25,234 bases of DNA from an uncultured Bacteroidales bacterium (GTDB lineage Bacteria > Bacteroidota > Bacteroidia > Bacteroidales > Muribaculaceae): positions 1 through 25,234 of the forward strand of contig CALZQD010000001.1 in assembly GCA_945828175.1 (NCBI GenBank), written 5' to 3'. Position 1 is the first letter of the stretch, and each line of letters starts with the position of its first letter. The translations under genes and the position numbers were made by a program. Positions 7,710 through 15,944 of this stretch are shown one piece after another. The notes beneath the pieces were generated by a model. It ran no database searches, was not told the origin of the DNA, and saw only the letters and a list, made by a program, of their open reading frames with translations.

Positions 7710-8411
7710 TCAGTCTTCGAGGTAGTAGTCGACGTAGGTGACGATGCGGATGTTTTTGATGTAGGGGGTATACTGGTCGCGGTCGGTGATTGAGAACTGG
7801 CCCTGTGTGGCGGTCTTGATTTTGCCGAGGCGGCTGTCTGAGTCGGCGGCAAACTTGTTGGCGGCCTCGCGGGCGTTGCGGGTGGCCTCGGCTATCATCT
7901 CGGGCTTGATCGAGTTGAGGTCGGTATACTCGTAAGTCGTCAGATATTCATAGTCTTCTGTCAGAGCGATACCCTGTTTGAGCAGTTCGGTCTGGGCGTC
8001 GATGAGCTTGCGAATCTTGTCGACCTTCGACGAGGTGACGACGATGACGTTGGTGACGTTGTAGCGGTAGCGCACGTTCTCGTTCGAGTAGCTGTTGGCC
8101 ATGCGGTCGTTGACGGCGGGCGGATTGACCGATATCTCGCTGTCTTCGATACCGTTGTTCTTCAGAAAGGCGAGGATGGCGGCGTTGTTGCGCTGAATCT
8201 TGTCGTAGATGGCCGTGAGCTCGTTGCCCATCTCCTTGGTGACGATAGGCCATGTTACCTTGTTGGCCATGACCTCTTTCTCGCAGAGACCGCGGACGGT
8301 GACGGCGCGGTCGCGGTGGCTGAAGTCGTCGATGCCGGCCTTCAGGCAGAGACCGAGGACGACGATGGCGACGGCAATCAGCAATGAGGGAATGATTCCT
8401 GAGTTTTTCAT
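7710..8411 (-). CDS. SIMPL-domain (DUF541) envelope protein
   Basis: This is a 233-residue protein. Residues 5-25 are strongly hydrophobic (IIPSLLIAVAIVVLGLCLKAG), either an uncleaved membrane anchor or a signal peptide, so the rest should lie in the periplasm. The segment RAVTVRGLCEKEVMANKVTWPI (35-56) is the characteristic first strand of the SIMPL/DUF541 fold. It continues with a helix and YRYNVTNVIVVTSSKVDKI, the usual second half. The molecular function of this family is not established; members are linked to the cell envelope and stress. The gene starts 24 nt after the glycoside hydrolase-like gene and ends before a hairpin, so the two probably share a transcript, although a functional link is not obvious. 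Confidence 0.88.
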   Translation of the reverse strand: MKNSGIIPSLLIAVAIVVLGLCLKAGIDDFSHRDRAVTVRGLCEKEVMANKVTWPIVTKEMGNELTAIYDKIQRNNAAILAFLKNNGIEDSEISVNPPAVNDRMANSYSNENVRYRYNVTNVIVVTSSKVDKIRKLIDAQTELLKQGIALTEDYEYLTTYEYTDLNSIKPEMIAEATRNAREAANKFAADSDSRLGKIKTATQGQFSITDRDQYTPYIKNIRIVTYVDYYLED

Positions 8412-8435
8412 TTTTTCATCATAAATTGGTTACTG

Positions 8436-11057
8436 TTATTTAACCCATTTGACGGTCGAAGTGTTCTCGCCTGTGACGCGGATGACGTAGACGCCTGCCG
8501 GGAGGTCTGACAGCGAGACTGTTGCACCGGGAACGGCGACAGCCTTGACTAAGGCGCCCGAAGCGGCATAGACCTCGACGAGGGCGGCCTCGCCTGCGAT
8601 GTGGAGCGTGGCGTCGGCGTCGACATAGGTACGCTCGCCGTCGGCGACAGCGTCACCGACACCGGCAGCCGACGAATAGACGAAGGTGACGGTCTCGCTG
8701 TAAGGCGTATACTGCACCGACGAGGCGGTCGTCAGGTAGTAGGCTCCGCGGGCGCGCAGATAGTAGGTATTGCCGTCGACAAGGGTCTTGCCGCTGAGCT
8801 TGACCTCGCCGAGAGCCTTGCCCTTGACGCCGAAGCCGTCGATGTTCATCGTCGCGCTCGAGCGCGAGGGGAACGACTCCGAGGCGCTCAGGTAGACCGT
8901 GACATGGCTCATGCCCTCCCACGGAGCGACTTCGACGACGTCATCGCTGTGGAGCGTCATATTCTGCTTGTCGGGGTTGACGAATACCGGAGCGGCGTAG
9001 TCGCTACGGTTGACGGTGCTGAATGCCACGGGGTCAGAGGCCGATTCGATGCCGTCGTGAGTGGCGACGACGCGCGCATAGTAACGGCGGCCGCTCATCA
9101 GTGTCAGAGCCGGCACGGTAAGCTTGTCGGCCGACGTCTCGGCGCTGTAGATGACGTCTTTAAACTGGCTGTCGCGGCCGATTTCGAAGCGGTAGCTGCT
9201 GCCGTCGACGGCCTTGGTCCATGTGAACGAGGGCGTAAGCACAAGCTCTGTGGCCTCGGCTGCGGGCGATGTAATGGTCACCTTGCCTGCCACGAACGAG
9301 CCGACGGCCGACATGGCCTGCGGGGCGTTGGCGCGGCATGAGGCGACGCGCCAGTAGTAGGTCTGCCCGTCTACGATGCCGGGAATCGATGTCGACGAGG
9401 CGCGGGGTTCTTTGGTTTCGATATAGCCGACGATGTCGCTGAAAGCGGCGTCGCGGGCGACTTCAACGACATAGCGTCCGGCCTCGCCGGTCCAGGTGAA
9501 GTCAAAGAGGTCGAGGGCCGTCTGAGCCTCGCCGGGATATGTCAGTGTGGCGGGCTGGCAGGTGCCGACAGCGGCGCCGTCGAACAGCGGCGGATACTCG
9601 TTGCCGTAGCGGTCGTAGACGGCGACAGCCCAGCGGTAGCCGCTCGCCTTGTCAGAGGGAATCTCGTAGCTGTTGGTGTAGCTTATGCCGTCGAGATACT
9701 CGCGGCGGCAGTCGAATTTCTCGTCGGCCATGGCCGCGGGGACGGCGTAGACCGTGTAGCGCATGCCTTCGACGGCGTCCCAGCGCAGTGTGTTGCCGTC
9801 GACGCGCACGTTGGCGGTCATCGCCGGCACGCCCCCGTTATTCCACGGGCGCAGGGGCATCAGCACCTTGTTCTGGAAGACGGCGTGGGCCATGTTGTCG
9901 CCGAATGTGCGGCGGGCGCCGTCGTAGGTCTCGTAGTTGTTGACCCACTTGTCATACTGGAAGAAGGCCGTGCCGCCCTGGTCGACGTGCGAGGTCTCGC
10001 GCATGATTTCGACCTCGTCGACAAAGGTCCGGGTGCTGTGCGACGAGCCGAGGTCAGAGATGTCGGTCGAGACATAGAAATGGCGGCCGAAACGGTCGGC
10101 GGCGCGCTGCCACCACGGGGCGAGCTCCTCGAACTGAGTGCCGGGCCAGTAAATCTGCGGCGAGATGAAGTCGATCGACTTGTCGTTGAGCCACGTCAGC
10201 GGGTCGGCGTGGATGTTTTTATACTGCCAGTCGCCTTTGATATAGGGCAGACCGTATTTCTCCTCTACGTCCTCGGGGCAGGCCACGCCGGCGGGCGCGA
10301 TGCCGAAGACGACATAGGGTTTTATCTCCTTGATTTCTCGATTGACGCGGGCCACGAGGCGGTTGATGTTGTCGCGGCGCCAGGCGGCCTGGTCGAGCTT
10401 GCCGCCGCCGGCGGTGTATGCCTTGTAGTCGTCGGCGTCGAGGCTCATCGGCGTCGTGTTGGTGTAGAAGTAGTCGTCGAAGACGAGGCCGTCGACGTCA
10501 TAGTTGGTGACAATCTCCTTGCAGATGTCGACGATGCGCTGCTGCACCTCGGGCAGAGCCGGGTTGAGGATAGCCTCTTTCGACTGCTCGAGGAGCCAGT
10601 CGGGATGCGAGTTCTCGTAGCTCAGCGGGTCGCTGCCGTGGCCCGACTCTTGGCGGTAACGGTAGGGGTTGACCCAGGCGTAGACCTCGATACCGTTGCG
10701 GTGGGCGCAGTCGACGAGGAAACCGAATACGTCGTAGGCCGGCTCGACGCCGTAGGCCGTGCTGACGATATTCGACCACGGCTCATACTGCGATTTGTAG
10801 GTTGTGCCGCAGTTGACGCGCGCGTGATAGTAGACGGCGTTGATGTTCTGAGCCTTGAATTTCTTCATGCGGTTTTCGAGAATGTTCTTCGTCGAGTTGG
10901 CGTTGCTCGACGTGACGGCGCTCGACGGCCAGTTGTTGCTGAGGAAGGGGGTCATGTAGACGGCCCTGTGCTCGCGCGAATGTTCTTTGGCTGTGGCCGC
11001 CGCGGGCGCCAACGCTATGGTTGCAGCGCATATGGCCGCGCATATCTTCTTGATCAT
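8436..11057 (-). CDS. Secreted GHL10 (DUF187) glycoside hydrolase-like protein with type IX sorting tail
   Basis: The protein has 873 residues. Residues 1-23 are a signal peptide (Lys-rich start, Ala-rich core, likely cut after ATA) with no lipobox. Residues 30 to about 390 match the GHL10/DUF187 TIM barrel: EVYAWVNPYR (124-133), the DGLVFDDYFY active-site strand (189-198, with Asp194 and Asp195) and ISPQIYWPG (298-306). Fibronectin-III-like beta modules follow (about 410-790). The last 75 or so residues end in SLSDLPAGVYVIRVTG and a lysine terminus, the layout of a type IX secretion (type A) sorting domain. E. coli DigH/YddW, of the same family, cuts peptide-free peptidoglycan glycan. The substrate here is unknown. 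The gene lies behind the SusCD operon and a hairpin, so it may be separately transcribed. Confidence 0.9.
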   Translation of the reverse strand: MIKKICAAICAATIALAPAAATAKEHSREHRAVYMTPFLSNNWPSSAVTSSNANSTKNILENRMKKFKAQNINAVYYHARVNCGTTYKSQYEPWSNIVSTAYGVEPAYDVFGFLVDCAHRNGIEVYAWVNPYRYRQESGHGSDPLSYENSHPDWLLEQSKEAILNPALPEVQQRIVDICKEIVTNYDVDGLVFDDYFYTNTTPMSLDADDYKAYTAGGGKLDQAAWRRDNINRLVARVNREIKEIKPYVVFGIAPAGVACPEDVEEKYGLPYIKGDWQYKNIHADPLTWLNDKSIDFISPQIYWPGTQFEELAPWWQRAADRFGRHFYVSTDISDLGSSHSTRTFVDEVEIMRETSHVDQGGTAFFQYDKWVNNYETYDGARRTFGDNMAHAVFQNKVLMPLRPWNNGGVPAMTANVRVDGNTLRWDAVEGMRYTVYAVPAAMADEKFDCRREYLDGISYTNSYEIPSDKASGYRWAVAVYDRYGNEYPPLFDGAAVGTCQPATLTYPGEAQTALDLFDFTWTGEAGRYVVEVARDAAFSDIVGYIETKEPRASSTSIPGIVDGQTYYWRVASCRANAPQAMSAVGSFVAGKVTITSPAAEATELVLTPSFTWTKAVDGSSYRFEIGRDSQFKDVIYSAETSADKLTVPALTLMSGRRYYARVVATHDGIESASDPVAFSTVNRSDYAAPVFVNPDKQNMTLHSDDVVEVAPWEGMSHVTVYLSASESFPSRSSATMNIDGFGVKGKALGEVKLSGKTLVDGNTYYLRARGAYYLTTASSVQYTPYSETVTFVYSSAAGVGDAVADGERTYVDADATLHIAGEAALVEVYAASGALVKAVAVPGATVSLSDLPAGVYVIRVTGENTSTVKWVK

Positions 11058-11097
11058 AAACGTTTTGTTGTATTTTTGAACGTGGTTTAAAAGTTAC

Positions 11098-11140
11098 TGA
11101 GGCAGCCCTCTACATATAGCATATATGCAAGGCTGCCTCA
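11098..11140 (-). terminator. Long hairpin ending the SusCD operon
   Basis: TGAGGCAGCC (11098-11107) and GGCTGCCTCA (11131-11140) form a perfect 10-bp outer stem. The loop holds a second perfect stem, CATATA (11113-11118) with TATATG (11122-11127). It lies 32 nt beyond the stop of the PKD lipoprotein gene and 40 nt before the hydrolase start. No long T-run follows on the minus strand. I saw no convincing promoter between it and the hydrolase gene, so partial read-through is possible. Confidence 0.6.
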
Positions 11141-11172
11141 GGTATTTTTCACTTCTGACCCTTAGCAGGGAA

Positions 11173-12906
11173 TCAGAAGAGCTTGGTCTTGTTGGGGTTT
11201 AGCACTATGCCCGTGCCGAGGTCGCTGGTCTCGCCGTAGTTCGACACTTTCTGGGTAGCGGGGTCATAGACCACGATGCCTGCGTGAACGCCGTTGGCGT
11301 CAGCGCCGACGGGGCGGTAGCAGAAGTAGACCTTGCCGCTCTCCGTGTCGACGGCAAACTGGGTCGTGTAGACGCCCTCAGAGTCGGTCGAGTTGATAGG
11401 ATCGGCGTCCATGGCGATATACTTCGTGATGTCCTTGTCTGTGACGGTTGCGCCGATTGCGGGCAGCGGGCACTCGAAGAAGCCGGGGTTAGGCACTACG
11501 CGCCAGCCGAAGAGGCGGTTGTGAACCTCGTCGACGGCGAATGTCGACATGCGCACACCATCGAGGACAGGAAGAGCGGGCAGAGGTGCTTTTTCGGCAT
11601 CTTTTTGCGTAGGATAAATCTGCGAATTCTGGAAGCGGAAGATGCCGATGCCGTTGAAGCTCTTGCCCATCCACCAGTAACCGGCCTTGTCGCGGTAGAG
11701 GCCGTTGGTGATGGCGCCGTAGCTGATACCGCGGCCATAATAAGGAACTTGATTGTTGACCATGACGTAGCTTGCGCGGTTGTTGTCTGAGTTCTTGCCC
11801 TCGACCTCGCCGCGGGCTGTCAGAGGGATGCTCGAGAAGCCGGTGTTACGGTCTGAGTAGTAGAGGTCACCGTTGTATGCCACGCCTCTGAAGGGGTCGT
11901 TGAAGGCAGCGCCGCCGACATTGGTGATGACGGTGTTGACGTTCGTGCCGTCGGTTCGCATTGCTGTAATCCTACCGTCGCCGAGAACGCCGTCCTCGTC
12001 GTTGATGTAGTAGTACTGCTTGCCGGCGTCGAGGATATAAATCCAGCCTGCGTTAACAGTCTCATCATTCTCGCCTATTTCAGGCACGTCGGCATAGACA
12101 AGGTTGAAGACTGTCGAGCCTGAAGATACACCCATATCAAAGGGAAGGACCTTAGTGCCGGCGGGAAGATTGTCGACAATCTTGAGAGCCTTGATATTGC
12201 CGCCGCGCTGAGCATAGTAGAGAGTCGGAGCGGGCTCGCTGCAGCCGACCTGTACGTTGAGGTAGGCGGGGTCGAGCTGACGGTTTTCGCCGTCGACGTC
12301 AAACCAAGCATTAATATCAATGCGCTGTGAACCGATGTTCTTGAACTTCACAGGCTCGGGATAGTCGACAGTGCCGTCGGCGTTGGCGTAGCCGATGAAA
12401 GTGGTCACGGGGTTACCAGCGGCATCGACTGTGCCTTCGGGGAATTTCCACTCATATTTCACACGGAGATTCTCGGGGTTGGGGAGCTCGAGCGCGAAGG
12501 TCAGCTCGGTGTTGTCATACTCAACGACATCTGTGCTCTGAGTATCGATAGACAGTACGGGTACGATGTCGAAAATCATAAGCGGATAAGTCTTTTTGCC
12601 GACACCGTCGAGCGTCAGGGTAACTTTATATGTTCCCGCAGTTTCAAATTTATGGGTAGGATTCACTTCGGTTGATGTTGTTCCATCACCAAAATCCCAT
12701 ACAAAATTTCCCGATTTCGCTGATATATTATTAAACTGAATTGTCGATACGACATAGAAATCGAGAGAGTACTCATCGCCGTCGACATTATATGTGAAGT
12801 CAACGTCTGCATTCGGGAAGACGTGCTCTTTCGGATCTTTGTCGACGCAGGCGGTCGTCGCCATTAAGGCGACACCGGCTACGACTAATTTATTGATAAA
12901 TTTCAT
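11173..12906 (-). CDS. PKD-domain surface lipoprotein of the SusCD locus
   Basis: This 577-residue protein is the last gene before the operon hairpin. Residues 1-19 are a lipoprotein signal ending at Cys20 (ATTAC), followed by acidic and basic residues (VDKDPKE) like Bacteroidota surface-export signals. Residues about 33-115 form a PKD domain with the hallmark WDFGDGTT (70-77) and HKFETAGTYKVTLTL. The C-terminal part (about 225-577) has repeated strands with motifs such as GWIYILDAG, GRITAMRTDG, FRGVAYNGDLYYSDR and GKVYFCYRP, which look like a beta-propeller. The start is 20 nt after the preceding lipoprotein gene. It probably sits on the cell surface and binds glycan or protein alongside SusD; no catalytic motif was seen. 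The propeller assignment is inference. Confidence 0.85.
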   Translation of the reverse strand: MKFINKLVVAGVALMATTACVDKDPKEHVFPNADVDFTYNVDGDEYSLDFYVVSTIQFNNISAKSGNFVWDFGDGTTSTEVNPTHKFETAGTYKVTLTLDGVGKKTYPLMIFDIVPVLSIDTQSTDVVEYDNTELTFALELPNPENLRVKYEWKFPEGTVDAAGNPVTTFIGYANADGTVDYPEPVKFKNIGSQRIDINAWFDVDGENRQLDPAYLNVQVGCSEPAPTLYYAQRGGNIKALKIVDNLPAGTKVLPFDMGVSSGSTVFNLVYADVPEIGENDETVNAGWIYILDAGKQYYYINDEDGVLGDGRITAMRTDGTNVNTVITNVGGAAFNDPFRGVAYNGDLYYSDRNTGFSSIPLTARGEVEGKNSDNNRASYVMVNNQVPYYGRGISYGAITNGLYRDKAGYWWMGKSFNGIGIFRFQNSQIYPTQKDAEKAPLPALPVLDGVRMSTFAVDEVHNRLFGWRVVPNPGFFECPLPAIGATVTDKDITKYIAMDADPINSTDSEGVYTTQFAVDTESGKVYFCYRPVGADANGVHAGIVVYDPATQKVSNYGETSDLGTGIVLNPNKTKLF

Positions 12907-12926
12907 ATTAAGGTCGATTTAGATAA

Positions 12927-14012
12927 TTAACTTATAGTGACATCTCGGGTATCAGCAGCTACGCCTTCGTTACCGTCGGTATCATATACCTTGTAACGGA
13001 CTCTCAGAACATACTTGCGGCTGAAATCGACCTTAAAGCAGCGGTTAGCCGAGTCGTAGATCCAGTCCTGGAAAGGAATGTTCTCGATGAGGGTCTTGAA
13101 CTTGGGCAGCCATTCGGGGCGAACGCTCGAAACGATTGAACCCGAGTTGTCGTCGTAGCGGCAGAAGACCCACTCGGCGGCCTTGTAGACCGGGTAGATA
13201 ACCTGACCCTCTGTCGGAGTGTAGTCCTTGCCGACTTCATGGTAGATTGTCTTGGGTTTCTCGGGGTCTGTCGTGTCGTAGGTAATATAGTAGTAGCCCA
13301 CGATAGCGTCGTCTTTGGCTTCGGTTGTCGAGAACCAGAGGTCGCTCTTCTCCGATGTGCCGCCGTCGTCCTTGGTGGTGTCGATTTCGGGGAGACCGAC
13401 AGCCTTGAACTGCTCGTTGGTGAAGTTATAGTTGAGATAGACGGCGCGCAGGGCGTTGTAGTACGACGGTGCCGAGCTTTCGTCGGTCAGATAGCCTATG
13501 ACGGTCTTCTTGAAATTATCGGCGAAGCCTTCGGGATAATAAGAATCAAAGAGTCGCTGATTCCACTCCGCGGCATCACTCCACATAACCGGAGCAAGCG
13601 TACGCGAAACGTTGACACTGCCGTTTACGAGATACTCATGGCCATTGAATTCAGCAGCTGAATGAGGGAAAACCGCCACAGGCTGATAGGCACGCATAGT
13701 ATCATTTAAGGTCACTGTTGACGTATAGTTGAGTGTCGAACCACCGAGTTTGGCGCTGACAGCGGCGACATCCTGTCGTTCTATAAGATACCATATTTCG
13801 CTACGATCGGGCGTTTTTCCAGGCTCTACATAATACTTACCGAGGAAAGTAAAACTCTCTCCAGCTTTGCATTGATTAGTGCCAAGCTCATAATAACAGG
13901 TTGGTACAGCCTGACCGAGCTGAGTGTTGTCAGCAATAAGATCGTGATTTGCGCAAGAACCAAGGGCAAGCGCTCCGACCGTCAGGATTCCCAGTTTATA
14001 TTTTAAGTTCAT
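12927..14012 (-). CDS. Unrecognised surface lipoprotein of the SusCD locus
   Basis: I do not recognise the family of this 361-residue protein. It has a clear lipoprotein signal: MNLKYK, a hydrophobic stretch, and lipobox LGSC with Cys20, followed by ANHDLIAD. The mature part is rich in beta-prone and aromatic residues, with many Tyr, Asp and Thr. Its end (KYVLRVRYKVYDTDGNEG then DTRDVTIS) resembles a final immunoglobulin-like strand pair. It lies 44 nt after susD and 20 nt before the PKD lipoprotein, the position in which SusE/SusF-type or other surface glycan-binding proteins are normally found. A role in glycan capture is therefore inferred from position only; no enzyme motif was found. Confidence 0.82.
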   Translation of the reverse strand: MNLKYKLGILTVGALALGSCANHDLIADNTQLGQAVPTCYYELGTNQCKAGESFTFLGKYYVEPGKTPDRSEIWYLIERQDVAAVSAKLGGSTLNYTSTVTLNDTMRAYQPVAVFPHSAAEFNGHEYLVNGSVNVSRTLAPVMWSDAAEWNQRLFDSYYPEGFADNFKKTVIGYLTDESSAPSYYNALRAVYLNYNFTNEQFKAVGLPEIDTTKDDGGTSEKSDLWFSTTEAKDDAIVGYYYITYDTTDPEKPKTIYHEVGKDYTPTEGQVIYPVYKAAEWVFCRYDDNSGSIVSSVRPEWLPKFKTLIENIPFQDWIYDSANRCFKVDFSRKYVLRVRYKVYDTDGNEGVAADTRDVTIS

Positions 14013-14056
14013 AAGATATTTTCGGTTTTGAAGGTTATTTCAATATATGTCTGTTA

Positions 14057-15922
14057 TCATTCTGCAGTGAGAGAGGTCTTCACACCGTAGTCATAAGCCC
14101 AGATCATGGGGACTCTCAGCCATTTGTGGTTCTTCGATGCACCAAGGCGCTCGAGTTCGGCGAGGTTATATTTCTCCTCGGTCTCGGGGTCGTAGTTGAT
14201 GCGCTGAACCCAGCAGTTCTCCTGCTCTGAGGTCGAGAGACCGTCGATCCAGAATGCCTGATAGAGGTTGTAGGGACGGCGGAGTGTCGGGTAGACGATT
14301 TCCTGGGCGTCGCCGATGCCATAGCCGTTGCGGTTGTTCGAGTAGTGGTAGCGGCGCATGTCGGTCCACTGTTCGGGCTGCATATACATGGCTATGTATT
14401 TCTGTGTCATCAGGTCGTAGAGTGTATAGTTGGCGGGGTCGAAGAACCAGTGTTTCTGACCAATTTCGCTGGCGGGCTTGACTGCGCCGACCTTGACGTT
14501 GTCGAAGAAGGCGGTAGCGCGGTTCTCGAAACCTTTCTGAGCCGAAGCGGCGCCTGTCGTTGTCGAGGGCTGGTTGCCGGCGACGGGATAGAGGCCGTTG
14601 TTGTCGGCGAGGAAGCGGTCGAGGTGACGCTGTACGTTCCACTTCGTAGCCTCTTTGGCGAGTTCGCAGGCCTTGACCTTGTCACCCATCCAGTAATAGG
14701 CCTCGGCCTGGATGAAGTAGAGCTCTTCCATCGTGAAGATGGCGTTGTAGGCGTCGGTTCCTGCGGCATAAGCGCCGGCGTAGAGGTTGGGATAATGGGT
14801 CTGCTTGAAGGTCGAGCCTGCGCCGATATTGTTCTCGAGGAAGCGGATCATCACTTTGGTCTTGTCGTTCGATGCCGAGATGGGACCGTTGTTGGGGACG
14901 AGTAGCAGAGCCAGACGCGGGTCAGCGCCATAGCCGTTGCTGCGGTCGAATTCGCCCTGACGGAGCTCGATGCCGGGATTGATGATACCCATGCAGTCCT
15001 GAATAAAGAATTTCGAGGGGACTGCCGATGTCAGCAGGTTGTCGCGCGACTCCCAAGAGTTGATTTTGGGCTGTGCCGAACTCCAGGGTGCGTTTTGCTC
15101 ACCAATGGCAATTTCTCCGCCGCGCGAATAATCATATCGCGGCTCGTTGCCGAACCATTCGCCGTAGAGCAGGTCGCCGCTGCGCCATGTGTCGATGGCC
15201 GCCTGAGCTGCGTCGATGATTTTCTGGCAAGTGGCCGGCGAGCGGTCGATGTTGGGGATATTGCGCAGAAGCAGACGAGCCTTGACGGCCTGAACGAGAC
15301 CCTTCCATTTATTTAGATCACCTGCATACAGACGATCCATCTTCTTGGTTATAACCTGATTCTGCGGACTATTCACTATGTCAGGATCATTATACATCTT
15401 GAGCAGATCTTCGCACTCCTGGAACATCCATGCGTAGATCGAAGCCTGGGTGTCGTAGTGGGGCGAGTTCGACAGATAAGCCTCCGAGCGTGGCATGTCG
15501 CCGAAAGCGTCGGTGGTGAGCTGGGTCGACATGAGCATGATTGTGCGGGCGATGAGCTCGTAGTTGGGCGAATTGAGGTCGCGCGAGTTCTTGATGAGCT
15601 CGTTGCCGTTGACGCCGATGTCATAGAAATGGCGGCGCCATTGCGGGTGACGGTTCATCGTCAGGAACTGCCAGCCGCTCTTGTAGGCATAAGAGCCTGT
15701 CTGCGATTTGCCCATCGTCGTGAGGCACTGCGACAGATAGATGTAATACTCTGAGTGGTCATAGACAGTCTGGCTGGCATAAAAGACCACAACAGGCAGA
15801 CCAAGTTCAGCAGTATTTTTATGAGCTTTATCGGGATTGACGTTTTCTTTAAGAACGTCTTCGCAACCTGCTGTCGCAAGTCCGATAAGCACTGCCAAAG
15901 TTATTGCTTTTATCTTGTTCAT
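14057..15922 (-). CDS. SusD/RagB-type substrate-binding lipoprotein
   Basis: The 621-residue lipoprotein would cap the SusC channel at the cell surface and bind the incoming oligosaccharide or peptide. Its signal ends at lipobox ATAGC with Cys20, followed by the acidic EDVLKE surface-export-like segment. The helical TPR-like framework of the SusD superfamily is visible, with TTDAFGDMPRSEAYL (about 136-150), ELYFIQAEAYYWMGD in the last third, and the C-terminal MQPEQWTDMRRY motif. The TDAFGDMP pattern points to the SusD-like subgroup rather than classical SusD, and the length exceeds the usual 500-550 residues. It begins 22 nt after susC, the conserved order of these pairs. Substrate specificity cannot be read from the sequence. 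Confidence 0.93.
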   Translation of the reverse strand: MNKIKAITLAVLIGLATAGCEDVLKENVNPDKAHKNTAELGLPVVVFYASQTVYDHSEYYIYLSQCLTTMGKSQTGSYAYKSGWQFLTMNRHPQWRRHFYDIGVNGNELIKNSRDLNSPNYELIARTIMLMSTQLTTDAFGDMPRSEAYLSNSPHYDTQASIYAWMFQECEDLLKMYNDPDIVNSPQNQVITKKMDRLYAGDLNKWKGLVQAVKARLLLRNIPNIDRSPATCQKIIDAAQAAIDTWRSGDLLYGEWFGNEPRYDYSRGGEIAIGEQNAPWSSAQPKINSWESRDNLLTSAVPSKFFIQDCMGIINPGIELRQGEFDRSNGYGADPRLALLLVPNNGPISASNDKTKVMIRFLENNIGAGSTFKQTHYPNLYAGAYAAGTDAYNAIFTMEELYFIQAEAYYWMGDKVKACELAKEATKWNVQRHLDRFLADNNGLYPVAGNQPSTTTGAASAQKGFENRATAFFDNVKVGAVKPASEIGQKHWFFDPANYTLYDLMTQKYIAMYMQPEQWTDMRRYHYSNNRNGYGIGDAQEIVYPTLRRPYNLYQAFWIDGLSTSEQENCWVQRINYDPETEEKYNLAELERLGASKNHKWLRVPMIWAYDYGVKTSLTAE

Positions 15923-15944
15923 AATAATAATCGTTGGACTGAGA

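Noticed and set aside
9885..11090. Long plus-strand open frame (401 codons) opposite the GHL10 gene; similar ones opposite the TPR gene, proA, proB and polA (up to 451 codons)
   Set aside because: All are antisense to well-supported genes, rich in Val/Asp/Gly/Arg as expected from GC-rich codon use, and carry no motif or promoter.
11088..11095. TAACTTTT as promoter of the GHL10 gene
   Set aside because: It has one mismatch in the -7 box and no -33 TTTG at the proper distance.
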